The notes under the pieces: generated by a model | What the model was told of the DNA's origin: nothing | Database searches by the model: none | Seen by the model: the letters and a program-made list of their open reading frames with translations, nothing else | Shown here: piece by piece, positions 39,485-52,651 of the stretch | How the letters are laid out: every line of letters begins with the position of its first letter | Position numbering within the stretch: the first letter of the stretch is position 1 | Made by a program: the position numbers and the translations under genes | NCBI GenBank assembly: GCA_002154585.1 | Contig: MUNG01000041.1 | Location: forward strand, 1 to 64,000 | Length of the DNA: 64,000 bases | DNA from: Streptomyces pseudogriseolus | Lineage (GTDB): Bacteria; Actinomycetota; Actinomycetes; Streptomycetales; Streptomycetaceae | Reading direction: 5' to 3'

Positions 39485-40894
39485 TCAGGAAGCCGCCCCG
39501 ACCGTAGTCTTCTCGGCGCCTGGCGCCTCCGCGGCCTCGCCCTCCTCCAGCCCCACATCCTTCGTCTCCCGCCCCAGCAGCAGCGCCACCAGCGTCAGCA
39601 GCGCCATCGAGGACAGGTAGACGCCGACCAGCCACGGGGAGCCGTCGCCGGCCTCCCACAGGGCCACCGCTATGAAGGGGGCCACGGCCGCGCCGAGGAT
39701 CGAGCTGACGTTGTAGGAGATGCCGGAGCCCGTGTACCGCACGCTCGTCGGGAACAGTTCCGGCAGCAGCGCGCCCATCGGGCCGAACGTCATGCCCATC
39801 AGTGTGAAGCCGAACACCAGCCACAGCACCACTCCGACCGTGCCCAGGCCGATCAGCGGCACCCAGACCAGGCCGAAGACCAGGATTCCGGCCGTGACCG
39901 CGATCAGGGTGGCGCGCCGGCCGTAGCGGTCCGCGAGCGGGCCGGAGATCAGGGTGAACGCCGCGAAGAACAGCACACCGAAGATCATCATCAGCACGAA
40001 CGTCGTGTACTCGTAGCCCAGTCCCGGCACGGCGGCGTCCTTCGCCGTGCGGCCGTAGCTCAGCGAGAACGTGGTCATCAGGTAGAAGAGCACGTACGTC
40101 GCCAGCATGAAGAACGTGCCGAGGACCAGCTGCTTCCAGTGGCTGCGGAAGACCGTGGCCAGCGGCAGCTTCCGCACCAGGCCCGCCTCCCGCGTCTTCG
40201 CGAACACCGGCGCCTCGACCAGGCGCATCCGCACCCACAGGCCGATCGCGACCATCACCGCGGAGAACAGGAACGGGATGCGCCACCCCCAGTTGAGGAA
40301 GGCGTCCGACGGCTGGGAGGGGTCGGCGCCGGCCGCGGACGGCAGCAGCGCGCCGATGATCAGGAACAGGCCGTTGCCGATGATGAAGCCGAGCGGTGCG
40401 CCCAGCTGCGGGAACGTGCCGTACAGGGCGCGCTTGCCCTTGGGTGCGTTCTCGGTCGCGACCAGGGCCGCGCCGCTCCACTCACCGCCGAGCGCGAAGC
40501 CCTGCGCCAGCCGCATGAGTACCAGCAGCGCGGTCGCCACCCAGCCGGCCTGCGCGTAGGTGGGCAGTACGCCGATGAGGAACGTGGCGATGCCCATGGT
40601 GAGCAGGGAGGCCACGAGCGTTCCCTTGCGGCCGAGGCGGTCGCCGAGGTGGCCGAAGACCACCGCGCCGATCGGCCGGGCGACCATCGCGGCGCCGAAC
40701 ACCGCGAACGACGAGAGCAGCGCCGTGGTGGGGTCGCTGCTGGGGAAGAACAGCGTGGGGAAGACCAGTACGGCGGCGGTCGCGTAGATGTAGAAGTCGT
40801 AGAACTCGATCGTCGTGCCGATGAGGCTGGCGATGAGCACGCGCGACCGCGAGTTGACGGGGGTCGGGGCCGGACTGGTGGTTGGTGCGGGCAT
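39485..40894 (-). CDS. MFS transporter of the metabolite:H+ symporter type
   Basis: 469-residue inner-membrane transporter with twelve predicted membrane helices. The start SLIGTTIEFYDFYIYATAA and the loop GHLGDRLGRKGTL, repeated as ADRYGRRATL in the second half, are the signature of the metabolite:H+ symporter (MHS) family (ProP, ShiA, KgtP relatives), which take up organic acids or osmolytes by proton symport. RLAQGFALGGEWSGA is also typical. The C-terminal tail is short and acidic. No metabolic neighbour reveals the substrate. Divergent from the EF-G paralogue. Confidence 0.9.
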   Translation of the reverse strand: MPAPTTSPAPTPVNSRSRVLIASLIGTTIEFYDFYIYATAAVLVFPTLFFPSSDPTTALLSSFAVFGAAMVARPIGAVVFGHLGDRLGRKGTLVASLLTMGIATFLIGVLPTYAQAGWVATALLVLMRLAQGFALGGEWSGAALVATENAPKGKRALYGTFPQLGAPLGFIIGNGLFLIIGALLPSAAGADPSQPSDAFLNWGWRIPFLFSAVMVAIGLWVRMRLVEAPVFAKTREAGLVRKLPLATVFRSHWKQLVLGTFFMLATYVLFYLMTTFSLSYGRTAKDAAVPGLGYEYTTFVLMMIFGVLFFAAFTLISGPLADRYGRRATLIAVTAGILVFGLVWVPLIGLGTVGVVLWLVFGFTLMGMTFGPMGALLPELFPTSVRYTGSGISYNVSSILGAAVAPFIAVALWEAGDGSPWLVGVYLSSMALLTLVALLLGRETKDVGLEEGEAAEAPGAEKTTVGAAS

Positions 40895-41110
40895 TTCACG
40901 GTCTTTCCACGGGGACGATCACTCCACATTCTCAGAAGGTCTCACTTCTCAGGAACATTGTTCCATCATGTGAGACGACTTTCGTGTGACCTGCGGCGGA
41001 AATTGCGTGGCACTGCGATCGCTCGTCTCCCTACACTCGCCGAGCAGGCGCCCACCGCCACCTGTCGGCGGTGCGCGCGCTCACGATCCGACCTGGAAGG
41101 GAGTCCGGCC

Positions 41111-41227
41111 GTGCGTGTCCACACCGCTGTCGCCGTCGCTCCCCGTTCCCGGTCCCGCCGGTCCGTGGTGATCCTGGTGTCCTCGGCCGTCCGGTGCCCG
41201 CTGCGCGGCCGGCACCGGATGCCCTGA
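41111..41227 (+). CDS. Possible 38-codon leader ORF upstream of the EF-G paralogue
   Basis: GTG start with AAGGGAG seven bases upstream. The peptide is basic, with [20 protein letters not shown] followed by VRCP, and ends 98 bases before the EF-G gene. It resembles in style the short Arg-rich leader peptides seen upstream of some streptomycete operons, but I cannot place it in a family. The rest of the 432-bp stretch between the divergent genes (40895-41325) shows no other gene and should hold both promoters. Confidence 0.35.
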   Translation: MRVHTAVAVAPRSRSRRSVVILVSSAVRCPLRGRHRMP

Positions 41228-41325
41228 CGCACGTCCGACCCTCTCGTGCCACCGGGAGTGCCCGGCGCCGTGCGCCGGGGAAATCGCGCTGCCCTTTTCC
41301 TGTTTCCTCCGAAAGGCCACGGGCC

Positions 41326-43434
41326 ATGCGCACCACCGACCCCCTCGCCGTCGTCCGCAACCTCGGCATCCTCGCCCACGTCGACGCCGGCAAGACCACC
41401 GTCACCGAGCGGATCCTCTACGCCACCGGCACCACCCACAAGCGCGGCGAGGTGCACGACGGCACCACCGTCACCGACTTCGACCCGCAGGAGCGCGACC
41501 GGGGCATCACCATCTTCTCCGCCGCCGTGTCCTGCTCCTGGAACGGTCACCGGATCAACCTGATCGACACCCCGGGCCACGTCGACTTCGCCGACGAGGT
41601 CGAGCGTTCCCTGCGCGTCCTCGACGGGGCGGTCGCCGTGTTCGACGCGGTCGCCGGGGTGGAGCCGCAGAGCGAGTCGGTGTGGCGGCAGGCCGACCGG
41701 CACGGCGTCCCGCGCATCGCGTTCGTCAACAAGATGGACCGGGCCGGCGCCGACCTCGACGCCGCCGTCGCCTCCATCAGGGAGCGGCTGCACCCGGCGC
41801 CGCTGGCTGTGCAGCTGCCGGTCGGGGCCGAGGACGCCTTCACCGGCGTCGTCGACCTGCTCGGCCTGCGCGCCCTGACCTGGAGCGACGACGGCGAGGC
41901 CCGCGAGCCGGCACCCGTGCCGGAGGCCCTGCGCGAGGAGGCGCTCCGTCGGCGTCGGCTGCTGGAGGAGGCCGTCGCGGAACTGCATCCGGCCGCGCTG
42001 GAGGAGTTCTGCGACACGGGCGCGCTCCGCACGGGGACGCTCACGGCCGCCCTGCGGGAGCTGACCGCGCGCGGTGAGGCCGTGGTCGTGCTGTGCGGCT
42101 CCGCCTACCGCAACCGCGGGATCGAGCCGCTGCTGGACGCCGTCCTCGCCTACCTGCCGTCGCCGCTGGACGTGCCGCCGGTGCGCGGCACGCACGACGG
42201 CGCCGAGCAGGAGCGGCCCGCCGACCCGGCGGCGCCGCTCGCCGCCCTGGCGTTCAAGGTGACCGCCACCGCCACCGGACGCCTCACCTGTCTGCGCGTC
42301 TATTCCGGAACGATCGAACAGGGGGACACCGTGCGGGACGCCACCGCCGGCCGCGCCGAGCGCGTCGGGCGCATCCTGCGGCTCCACGCCGACCGGCACA
42401 CGCGCCTTGACCGCGCGGTCGCCGGCGACATCGTGGCCGTGGTCGGGCTGAAGACCGCCCGCGCGGGCGCCACGCTGTGCGCGCCGGACGCCCCGCTGAT
42501 GCTGGAGCCGCCCGGCACCGCCGAACCCGTCGTCTCGGTCGCCGTCGAGGCGCTGCGCGGCACGGACACCGGGCGGCTGGCGTCGGCGCTGGCCCGGCTC
42601 GCCGAGGAGGACCCCTCGCTGGTCGTGCGCACCGACCCGGAGACGGGGCAGACGGTGCTGTCCGGCATGGGCGAACTGCACCTGGAGGTCGCGGTGGAGC
42701 GGATCCGGCGCGAGCACGGGCTGGGCGTCGCCGTCGGCCGGCCCCGCGTCAGCCACCGGGAGACCGTGGGGCGCGGCGTGTCCGGGTTCGTGTACCGGCA
42801 CGTCAAACAGGACGGCGGAGCCGGGCAGTTCGCGCACGTGGTGCTCGACGTCGAACCGCTCGGCGACGCGGAGAGCGGCTCGGCGGAGAGCGGCTCGGCG
42901 GAGAGCGGCTCCGCGGAGAGCGGCTCCGCGGAGGAGGGCTTCGCGTTCCGGTCGACGGTCGTCGGCGGCCGGGTGCCGCAGGAGTACGTCCGTGCCGTCG
43001 AGGCGGGCTGCCGGGACGCGCTCGCCGAGGGTCCCCTCGGCGGGCACCCGGTGACGGGTCTTCGGGTGACGCTCACCGACGGTTCGACGCACGTCAAGGA
43101 CTCCTCCGACACCGCCTTCCGCACCGCGGGCCGGCTCGGACTGCGGGACGCCCTGCGGGCGTGCGCGATGGTGCTGCTGGAGCCGGTCGCCGAGGTCACG
43201 GTGACCGTGCCGCAGGACGCGGTGGGGTCCGTGCTCGGTGACCTGGCCGCGCGGCGCGGCCGGGTGAGCGGCTCTGCCACGCGGGCGGGCGCAGCGGTCG
43301 TCACGGCGACCGTGCCGCTGGCCGAACTCTTCGGCTACGCGACCCGGTTGCGCAGCCGCACCCAGGGCCGCGGCACGTTCACCAGCCGGCCCACCGGGTA
43401 CGCCCCGGCCTCGGCGTCCGTGCCGGCACGGTAG
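41326..43434 (+). CDS. Elongation factor G paralogue
   Basis: 702-residue translational GTPase. G1 AHVDAGKTT (17-25), switch region [11 protein letters not shown]3 DTPGHVDF, G4 NKMD and G5 GSAYRNRG are all present. Domains III-V follow in normal order, with [15 protein letters not shown]. It has substitutions relative to main EF-G and, in domain IV, an insertion of four GSAES units (residues ~516-537). High-G+C actinomycetes often carry such a second EF-G; proposed roles include ribosome recycling or fusidic-acid tolerance. It stands alone, not within the str operon, as expected for a paralogue. AAAGG lies 9 bases before the start. Confidence 0.92.
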   Translation: MRTTDPLAVVRNLGILAHVDAGKTTVTERILYATGTTHKRGEVHDGTTVTDFDPQERDRGITIFSAAVSCSWNGHRINLIDTPGHVDFADEVERSLRVLDGAVAVFDAVAGVEPQSESVWRQADRHGVPRIAFVNKMDRAGADLDAAVASIRERLHPAPLAVQLPVGAEDAFTGVVDLLGLRALTWSDDGEAREPAPVPEALREEALRRRRLLEEAVAELHPAALEEFCDTGALRTGTLTAALRELTARGEAVVVLCGSAYRNRGIEPLLDAVLAYLPSPLDVPPVRGTHDGAEQERPADPAAPLAALAFKVTATATGRLTCLRVYSGTIEQGDTVRDATAGRAERVGRILRLHADRHTRLDRAVAGDIVAVVGLKTARAGATLCAPDAPLMLEPPGTAEPVVSVAVEALRGTDTGRLASALARLAEEDPSLVVRTDPETGQTVLSGMGELHLEVAVERIRREHGLGVAVGRPRVSHRETVGRGVSGFVYRHVKQDGGAGQFAHVVLDVEPLGDAESGSAESGSAESGSAESGSAEEGFAFRSTVVGGRVPQEYVRAVEAGCRDALAEGPLGGHPVTGLRVTLTDGSTHVKDSSDTAFRTAGRLGLRDALRACAMVLLEPVAEVTVTVPQDAVGSVLGDLAARRGRVSGSATRAGAAVVTATVPLAELFGYATRLRSRTQGRGTFTSRPTGYAPASASVPAR
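42871..42930 (+). repeat. Four 15-bp tandem repeats inside the EF-G paralogue
   Basis: Units at 42871, 42886, 42901 and 42916 read GAGAGCGGCTCGGCG twice and GAGAGCGGCTCCGCG twice, encoding ESGSA four times. Identical neighbouring units indicate recent slippage expansion. Frame is kept because the unit is 15 bp. Confidence 0.95.
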
Positions 43435-43540
43435 CCCGGTGCCGTAACCCAGCGCGGTAGCCCGTACGGCACGCCGTGCGACGGCTCGTACGGCAGGCCG
43501 TGCGACGGCCGTACGGCGCCCCGTGCCGCGGGCCCTGAAC

Positions 43541-43578
43541 GGCGGCCCCTCCCGCTCCCGGAGCCGGGAGGGGCCGCC
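43541..43578. terminator. 14-bp hairpin between EF-G paralogue and GH55 gene
   Basis: Bases 43541-43554 pair with 43565-43578 around a 10-base loop, between the convergent stop codons at 43434 and 43643. Likely bidirectional terminator. Confidence 0.8.
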
Positions 43579-43642
43579 ACCGGTGCCGAGGGGGCGCGCC
43601 CGGCCGTCGGCGTCGGCCAAGGCGTGCCCCCCGGCGCCGGGG

Positions 43643-45436
<1,794 letters not shown>

Positions 45437-45478
45437 GGGCGGCTCTCCTGGTTCGGGAAATGAACGGCGTGGGGTGCG

Positions 45479-45490
45479 GGGAGCGCTCTC
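45479..45490. promoter_or_regulatory. CebR/BglR-like operator palindrome
   Basis: GGGAGCGCTCTC contains the perfect palindrome GAGCGCTC (45481-45488) and agrees with the known cello-oligosaccharide repressor box TGGGAGCGCTCCCA at 11 of 14 positions. It lies 42 bases before the GH55 start codon and 205 before the binding-protein start, a good position to control at least the GH55 gene. No LacI-family regulator is encoded in the window. Confidence 0.55.
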
Positions 45491-45566
45491 TCGCCGCTGA
45501 ATGGTTCATCCCTGGAACACATGAGTCAAGAGGTGCGGCGGGAGTTGGGTGACTCCGTCGAAACCC

Positions 45567-45595
45567 TTGACGTACCGCCGCCGCAGGGTTTAACT
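45567..45595 (+). promoter_or_regulatory. Possible promoter of the sugar-uptake operon
   Basis: TTGACG (45567-45572) is followed after 17 bases by TTAACT (45590-45595), in an A+T-rich patch about 100 bases before the binding-protein gene. The -10 match is weak; this is a suggestion only. Confidence 0.3.
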
Positions 45596-45695
45596 CACGT
45601 CCTAAATTAAGCCATGAGGCGTTGCTCCGGCGCGCCCTGTGCGCACCCCTTTTGCACTGCCTGTCTGCACTTCCCGGAAAGGGACACCAGGAGCC

Positions 45696-47012
45696 ATGCG
45701 CAGAATCCGAGCCGCGGCCACAGGCGCCGTCATGCTGTCTCTCGCACTCGCCGCCTCGGCCTGCGGGGGCGGTTCGAGCAACGGGGGCGGGTCCAACGAC
45801 TCGCCGAAGGAACTCACCTACTGGGCCTCCAACCAGGGCGCCAGCATCGAGGTCGACAAGAAGGTCCTCCAGCCCGAACTCGACAAGTTCGAGAAGCAGA
45901 CCGGCATCAAGGTCAAGCTGGAGGTCGTGCCCTGGTCCGACCTGCTCAACCGCATCCTCACCGCCACCACCTCCGGCCAGGGCCCGGACGTGCTGAACAT
46001 CGGCAACACCTGGTCCGCCTCGCTCCAGGCCACCGGCGGTCTCCTGCCCTGGGACAAGGCGCAGTTCGACAAGATCGGCGGCAAGGACCGCTTCGTCGAC
46101 TCCGCGCTCGGCTCCACCGGCACCGAGGGCCAGGACCCGGCCGCCGTGCCGCTGTACTCCATGGCCTACGCCCTCTACTACAACAAGCAGAAGTTCGCCG
46201 AGGCCGGCATCGACGCCCCGCCCGCCACCTGGGACGAGCTGGTGGCCGCCGGCAAGAAGCTGTCCAAGGACGGCAACTGGGGCATCGCCATGGAGGGCTC
46301 CAACCCCTCCGAGAACATCCACCACGCCTACGTCTTCGCCAAGCAGCACGGCGCCGACTTCTTCACCCCCGACGGCAAGCCCGACTTCACCAACGACGGC
46401 GTCGTCACCGCGGTCAAGCAGTACGTCGACCTCATGGCCAAGGACAAGATCATCGCCCCGGGCAACGCCGAGTACGCCCAGAACCAGTCGGTCAGCGACT
46501 TCGCCAAGGGCAAGACCGGCATGCTGCTGTGGCAGTCCGCCTCCGCCAACCTCAAGTCCCAGGGCATGAGCGAGGACGCCTACGGCATCGCCCCCGTGCC
46601 CGTGCAGTCCGGCACCCCCGGCGCCGGCAAGCAGGTCAACTCCATGGTCGCCGGCATCAACCTCGCCGTCTTCAAGAACACCGACAACCTCGACGGCGCA
46701 ACCGAGTTCGTGAAGTTCATGACCAGCGACGCCGAGCAGAAGATCCTCAACACCGCCTACAGCTCCATCCCGCCGGTCAAGGCCGCACAGCAGGACGCCG
46801 CCTTCAACACCCCCGCCAACGCCGTGCTGAAGGACACCCTCGCCAAGAGCGCCGTCGCCCTGCCGCAGGTGCCCGACGAGTCCCAGTTCGAGACCGCCGT
46901 CGGCACCGCCGTCAAGGAACTGTTCGCCGACGCCGCCGCCGGACGCCCGGTCACCACCGCATCGGTCAAGGCCGCGCTCACCAAGGCGCAGCAGCAGATG
47001 CCCACGAAGTGA
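45696..47012 (+). CDS. Sugar ABC transporter solute-binding lipoprotein
   Basis: 438 residues, lipoprotein signal with lipobox ASAC (LALAASACGGG) and Gly/Ser spacer, then a family 1 (MalE-like) binding fold: LTYWASNQGASIEVDKKVLQ, QGPDVLNIGNTWSASLQATG, GKTGMLLWQSAS. It should bind oligosaccharides outside the membrane and deliver them to the permeases encoded next. Given the GH55 and GH1 neighbours, laminari-oligosaccharides or gentiobiose/cellobiose are likely ligands. An ATG at 45639 is in frame but would place 19 residues before a clean lipoprotein signal, so 45696 (with AGGAG close by) is preferred. Confidence 0.93.
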   Translation: MRRIRAAATGAVMLSLALAASACGGGSSNGGGSNDSPKELTYWASNQGASIEVDKKVLQPELDKFEKQTGIKVKLEVVPWSDLLNRILTATTSGQGPDVLNIGNTWSASLQATGGLLPWDKAQFDKIGGKDRFVDSALGSTGTEGQDPAAVPLYSMAYALYYNKQKFAEAGIDAPPATWDELVAAGKKLSKDGNWGIAMEGSNPSENIHHAYVFAKQHGADFFTPDGKPDFTNDGVVTAVKQYVDLMAKDKIIAPGNAEYAQNQSVSDFAKGKTGMLLWQSASANLKSQGMSEDAYGIAPVPVQSGTPGAGKQVNSMVAGINLAVFKNTDNLDGATEFVKFMTSDAEQKILNTAYSSIPPVKAAQQDAAFNTPANAVLKDTLAKSAVALPQVPDESQFETAVGTAVKELFADAAAGRPVTTASVKAALTKAQQQMPTK

Positions 47013-48016
47013 GTCACCCCACCGCCATGACCGCCACCGCCCCCGCAGCGGAGGCCACCGTGCGGAAGAGCTCCCCCGGTGCGGCGCGCGGCCCCCGCCG
47101 CCGCACCGGGCGGATCCGCCGCATCGGACTGCCCTACCTGCTGCTTCTGCCCGCGCTGCTTCTCGAACTCCTCGTCCACCTGGTGCCGATGGTCATCGGT
47201 ATCGTGATGAGCTTCAAGGAACTCACCCAGTTCTACATCCGCGACTGGGGCACCGCCCCCTGGGCCGGCTTCGACAACTACTCGGTGTCGGTGGACTTCG
47301 ACGCCCCCGTCGGCAAGGCTCTGTTCCACTCCTTCCTCGTCACCGTCGCCTTCACCCTGCTGTCCGTCGGCCTGTGCTGGCTGATCGGCACCGCCGCCGC
47401 GGTGTTCATGCAGGACACCTTCCGCGGCCGCGGCCTGCTGCGCGCCCTGTTCCTGGTGCCGTACGCGCTGCCCGTCTACGCGGCCGTCATCACCTGGGTG
47501 TTCATGTTCCAGCACGACAACGGCCTGGTGAACCACGTCCTGCACGACCAGCTCGGTCTCACCGACAAGCCGTCGTTCTGGCTGATCGGCGACAACAGCT
47601 TCATCGCCCTGCTCACCGTGTCGGTGTGGAAGGGCTGGCCGTTCGCCTTCCTCATCGTCATGGCCGGCCTCCAGAACATCCCCCGCGAGCTGTACGAGGC
47701 CGCCGCCCTCGACGGCGCCGGCATGATCCAGCAGCTCCGCCGCATCACCCTGCCGTCGCTCCGCCCGGTCAACCAGGTGCTGATCCTCGTCCTGTTCCTG
47801 TGGACGTTCAACGACTTCAACACCCCGTACGTCCTGTTCGGCAAGAGCGCGCCCGAGGCCGCCGACCTGATCTCCGTGCACATCTACCAGGCGTCCTTCG
47901 TCACCTGGAACTTCGGCACGGGCTCCGCGATGTCGGTGCTGCTCCTGCTGTTCCTGCTCGTCGTCACCGGCGTCTACCTCGCCCTCACCTCACGCGGACG
48001 GAGGACCGCCTCATGA
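47009..48016 (+). CDS. Sugar ABC permease, MalF type
   Basis: 335 residues with six predicted membrane helices after a ~40-residue basic N-terminus ([20 protein letters not shown] is the first helix). The EAA loop [20 protein letters not shown] that contacts the ATPase is intact. GTG 47009 overlaps the binding-protein stop; an ATG at 47027 is an alternative start. Forms the membrane channel with the next gene product. No ATPase gene lies in the cluster, so a shared MsiK-type ATPase from elsewhere is presumably used, as known for streptomycete oligosaccharide importers. Confidence 0.92.
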   Translation: MSHPTAMTATAPAAEATVRKSSPGAARGPRRRTGRIRRIGLPYLLLLPALLLELLVHLVPMVIGIVMSFKELTQFYIRDWGTAPWAGFDNYSVSVDFDAPVGKALFHSFLVTVAFTLLSVGLCWLIGTAAAVFMQDTFRGRGLLRALFLVPYALPVYAAVITWVFMFQHDNGLVNHVLHDQLGLTDKPSFWLIGDNSFIALLTVSVWKGWPFAFLIVMAGLQNIPRELYEAAALDGAGMIQQLRRITLPSLRPVNQVLILVLFLWTFNDFNTPYVLFGKSAPEAADLISVHIYQASFVTWNFGTGSAMSVLLLLFLLVVTGVYLALTSRGRRTAS

Positions 48017-48873
48017 GCACGCCCCGGTCCCCGATGGCCCCGCCCCGCTCGTTCCTGTGGACGCGGCGCGTCTTCCTGACGCTCCTCACCGGGTTCGTGC
48101 TGATCCCGGTGTACGTCATGCTGTCCAGCTCGCTGAAGCCGCTCGCCGACGTCACCGGCACGTTCCGCTGGCTGCCGACCGAGCTGACGATCCGCCCGTA
48201 CATCGACATCTGGTCCACCGTCCCGCTCGGCCGCTACTTCGTGAACTCGCTGATCGTGGCGGGCGCGGCCACCGTCTGCTCGGTCGTCATCGCCGTGTTC
48301 TCCGCGTACGCGGTCAGCCGCTACTCGTTCCGCGGCAAGCGTGTCTTCACGGTGACGGTCCTGTCGACGCAGATGTTCCCCGGCATCCTGTTCCTCCTGC
48401 CGCTGTTCCTCATCTACGTCAACATCGGCAACGCCACCGGCATCGCCCTGTTCGGCTCCCGCGGCGGCCTGATCCTCACCTATCTGACTTTCTCGCTGCC
48501 GTTCTCCATCTGGATGCTCATCGGCTACTTCGACTCCGTGCCGCGCGACCTGGACGAGGCGGCACTCGTCGACGGCTGCGGCCCGCTCGGCGCGCTGTTC
48601 CGCGTCGTCGTCCCGGCCGCCGTGCCCGGCATCGTCGCCGTCGCGGTCTACGCCTTCATGACCGCCTGGGGCGAAGTCCTCTTCGCGTCCGTGATGACCA
48701 ACGACACCACCCGCACCCTGGCGGTCGGCCTCCAGGGCTACTCCACCCTCAACGACGTGTACTGGAACCAGATCATGGCCGCCTCCCTCGTGGTGAGCGT
48801 CCCCGTGGTCGCCGGGTTCCTGCTCCTCCAGCGCTACCTCGTCGCCGGCCTGACGGCAGGCGCCGTCAAGTGA
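48013..48873 (+). CDS. Sugar ABC permease, MalG type
   Basis: 286 residues, six predicted membrane helices ([51 protein letters not shown]) with EAA loop [23 protein letters not shown] overlaps the stop of the first permease gene by 4 bases. Second half of the importer channel, co-transcribed with the binding protein, first permease and beta-glucosidase. Confidence 0.93.
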   Translation: MSTPRSPMAPPRSFLWTRRVFLTLLTGFVLIPVYVMLSSSLKPLADVTGTFRWLPTELTIRPYIDIWSTVPLGRYFVNSLIVAGAATVCSVVIAVFSAYAVSRYSFRGKRVFTVTVLSTQMFPGILFLLPLFLIYVNIGNATGIALFGSRGGLILTYLTFSLPFSIWMLIGYFDSVPRDLDEAALVDGCGPLGALFRVVVPAAVPGIVAVAVYAFMTAWGEVLFASVMTNDTTRTLAVGLQGYSTLNDVYWNQIMAASLVVSVPVVAGFLLLQRYLVAGLTAGAVK

Positions 48874-48899
48874 CCACCCCCCGCCCCGAAAGGACCTCC

Positions 48900-50258
<1,359 letters not shown>

Positions 50259-50300
50259 GCATGGCGGTGCCGGTGGGAGCGGGTACCGTTCGGCGCCGGT

Positions 50301-50324
50301 GGGCGCGGGGCCCTACCCGCGCCC
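50301..50324. terminator. 9-bp hairpin between beta-glucosidase and tautomerase genes
   Basis: GGGCGCGGG (50301-50309) pairs with CCCGCGCCC (50316-50324) around a 6-base loop between convergent genes. Confidence 0.65.
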
Positions 50325-50339
50325 GCCGACGGCCGTGGG

Positions 50340-50549
50340 TCAGGCGTCGCCGTTGAGCAGGGCGGCGGTGAGGACGTGACCGCCCACGCCCCAGCCGCCG
50401 TCGGCGACCTCGTCGACGAGCACCACGGTGGTGGCGCGGGCGCGCTCACCGTAGATCTCGGCGTACAGATCGGTGGTGCGCTCGACGATCTTCTTCTTGT
50501 CGTCGGCGCTGAGGGTGTCGGCGGGGACCTTGAAGTGGGCGAAAGGCAT
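50340..50549 (-). CDS. 4-oxalocrotonate tautomerase-like protein
   Basis: 69 residues, PFAHFKVPADTLSADDKKKI after the start Met. Pro-1, which becomes the catalytic base after Met removal, is present, as is the VVLVDEVADGGWGVGG end. Members isomerise enols/ketones of aromatic-degradation products. ATG 50549 is preceded by AAGGAG at 7 bases; longer in-frame starts exist but would bury the catalytic proline. It lies downstream of and co-oriented with the dehydrogenase gene. Confidence 0.88.
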   Translation of the reverse strand: MPFAHFKVPADTLSADDKKKIVERTTDLYAEIYGERARATTVVLVDEVADGGWGVGGHVLTAALLNGDA

Positions 50550-50621
50550 GGGGGTACTCCTTGGTGTCTCTGAGGGAGGCTGGGGACGCGGTACGGGCGT
50601 CGCACGGACGTGCGCCGGGGT

Positions 50622-50711
50622 GACCGGCGGGTCTCGGGCGACCGGCGGGTCTCGGGCGACCGGTGGGTCCTGGGCGGACCGCGGGTCCTGGGCGGACCGC
50701 GGGTCCCGGGG
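50622..50711. repeat. Five 18-bp tandem repeats
   Basis: Units start at 50622, 50640, 50658, 50676 and 50694; the first two are identical (GACCGGCGGGTCTCGGGC) and the others differ at a few positions. They lie in the 188-bp gap between the tautomerase and dehydrogenase genes. Likely replication slippage. Confidence 0.9.
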
Positions 50712-50737
50712 GGCCGGCACGGTGGCCGGCCGGGTGG

Positions 50738-51499
50738 TCACACCATTCCGCCGTTGGCCCGCAGGACCTGGCCGTTCACCCAGTGCCCCGCCGGGCTGGT
50801 GAGGAAGGCGGCGACCCGGGCGATGTCCTCCGGGGTGCCCAGCCGCTCCAGCGGCGGGGTCTTCGCGAGCCGGTCGATCTCCTCCGGCGTCTTGCCGTCG
50901 AGGAACAGGTCGGTGGCCGTGGGGCCGGGGGCGACGGTGTTCACCGTGATGTCCCGGCCGCGCAGCTCACGGGCGAGGATCAGGGTGATCGACTCGACGG
51001 CGGCCTTGCTCGCCACATACGCGCCGTAACCGGGGAACTGCGTCCCGACCACGGAGGTCGACACGCCCAGGAAGGAGCCGCCGGACCGCAGCCGCCGCGC
51101 GGCCTGCTGGGCCACCACGAAGGCACCGCGGATGTTGGTGCGGTGCATCGCGTCGAGGGCGGCCAGATCGAGGTCGGCGACGGGCGACAGGACCATGCGG
51201 CCGGCGGCGTTCACCACGACGTCCACGCCGCCGAACTCCTGCTCCGCCCGGTCGAACAGCGCGGCGACCGCGTGCTCGTCCGCCACGTCCGCCCGCACGG
51301 CGGTCGCCTTCCCGCCGTCCGCCGTGATCGCCTTCACGGTCTCCTCGGCCGAGGACGCGTCCCTTGTGTAGTTCACCACCACCGCGAGACCGTCGCGGGC
51401 GAGCTGGAGCGACACCGCGCGGCCGATGCCGCGCGAACCGCCGGTGACGAGGGCGACCCGTTCGGGAGCCGGGGTGTGAGGGCTGTCATGCGTAGTCAT
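50738..51499 (-). CDS. Short-chain dehydrogenase/reductase
   Basis: 253-residue classical SDR. NAD(P)-binding TGGSRGIG (18-25), NAAG, and the catalytic Ser with YVASK tetrad segment are present, followed by PGPTATDLF. An aromatic or sugar ketone is a possible substrate, but this is undetermined. Divergent from an MmyB-type regulator, an arrangement common in streptomycetes where the regulator controls the reductase. Confidence 0.93.
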   Translation of the reverse strand: MTTHDSPHTPAPERVALVTGGSRGIGRAVSLQLARDGLAVVVNYTRDASSAEETVKAITADGGKATAVRADVADEHAVAALFDRAEQEFGGVDVVVNAAGRMVLSPVADLDLAALDAMHRTNIRGAFVVAQQAARRLRSGGSFLGVSTSVVGTQFPGYGAYVASKAAVESITLILARELRGRDITVNTVAPGPTATDLFLDGKTPEEIDRLAKTPPLERLGTPEDIARVAAFLTSPAGHWVNGQVLRANGGMV

Positions 51500-51576
51500 G
51501 CCTCCACGGTGCGCGGTCCCGGCCGGCGCAACCAGGGGACGCCATCCCCTGGGTCGGCGCCCCGGCCGGGCACACA

Positions 51577-52446
51577 ATGGAGCACATGGGTTCAGCGAAG
51601 TACACCGAGCTCGGGGCGTTCCTCAGGTCGCGCCGGGACCGCATCCGCCCGGCCGACGTGGGTCTTCCCGCAGGGCCGCGGCGCCGGGTGCCCGGTCTGC
51701 GCCGGGAGGAGGTCGCGCAGCTAGCCGGGGCGTCGGTGGACTACTACAACGAACTCGAACGCGGAGCCGGCTCCCAGCCGTCGGATCAGATGATCGCAGC
51801 CCTGGCCCGGGCGCTGCGGCTGACCGCCGACGAGCGCGACTACCTCTACCGGCTGGCGGACCGCCCCGTGCCCGCCCCGGGCGGGGTGACCGCGCACGTC
51901 CACCCCGGCATGCTCGACCTGATCCAGCGGATGCCGTCCACACCCGCGCAGGTCATTACCGACCTCCACGTCACGCTCGTGCAGAACCGGCTCGCGGTGG
52001 CGCTCCTCGGCGACCAGTCGGGCTTCCGCGGACCGCGCGCGAGCTTCGTCCACCGGTGGTTCACCGAGCCCGAAGCGCGCCTGCTCTACCCGGAGGCCGA
52101 CCATGCGACCCAGTCGCGGGCGTTCGTCGCCGACCTCCGCGCGGCCGCTGCCCGCAGGGACGCCAAGGACACCGAGGCCGCCTCGATGATCCGCACCCTG
52201 CTGCAGGCCTCCCCGGAGTTCGCCGCCCTCTGGGCCGAGCACGACGTGGCGTTCCGCCGCGACGACCGCAAGCGGATCCGGCACCCCGCCCTCGGGGTCG
52301 TGGAGGTCAACTGCCTGAACCTGTTCAGCGAGGACGGCCGGCAGCGCCTGCTGTGGTTCACCCCGGCCCTGGGCACCGACAGCGCGGACCTCCTCGACCT
52401 GCTCGCGGTCCTCGGCACGCAGGACGTGGTCGAGTCCGGGGCGTGA
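51577..52446 (+). CDS. MmyB-type helix-turn-helix regulator
   Basis: 289 residues. N-terminal XRE-type helix-turn-helix (GLRREEVAQLAGASVDYYNE, LERG) and a C-terminal MmyB-like ligand-binding region (VHPGMLDLIQRMPSTPAQVI, LLGDQSGFRGPRASFVHRWF, ADLRAAAARR, RIRHPALGVVEVNCLNLF). Such proteins bind fatty-acid-like ligands and usually repress the divergently transcribed reductase gene. ATG 51577 is given; 51586 is a near alternative. Confidence 0.92.
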   Translation: MEHMGSAKYTELGAFLRSRRDRIRPADVGLPAGPRRRVPGLRREEVAQLAGASVDYYNELERGAGSQPSDQMIAALARALRLTADERDYLYRLADRPVPAPGGVTAHVHPGMLDLIQRMPSTPAQVITDLHVTLVQNRLAVALLGDQSGFRGPRASFVHRWFTEPEARLLYPEADHATQSRAFVADLRAAAARRDAKDTEAASMIRTLLQASPEFAALWAEHDVAFRRDDRKRIRHPALGVVEVNCLNLFSEDGRQRLLWFTPALGTDSADLLDLLAVLGTQDVVESGA

Positions 52447-52651
52447 GCAGCCTTTGGCGACCGGGGGTGCTCCGGCAGGCACGGCCGTCGTGACCTGCGT
52501 CGGGCCCACGGCCCGACGGGCTTCCGCCGGTGTGGTCATCCAGGCTGCATCCACCGCTTCACTGCCGCCCGTTGTTCCGTCGGCCATCCCACGCCGGACA
52601 TGTGCGGTCCCTTCTTCCTCGAGCCATGGCGGCCGGTCGGCTCCCTCCGTC

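Noticed and set aside
40966..43620. An 884-codon open frame opposite the EF-G paralogue
   Set aside because: Shadow of EF-G; no domains and no start signal.
50622..50711. CRISPR array
   Set aside because: The repeats are head-to-tail 18-bp units without spacers, and no cas genes occur.
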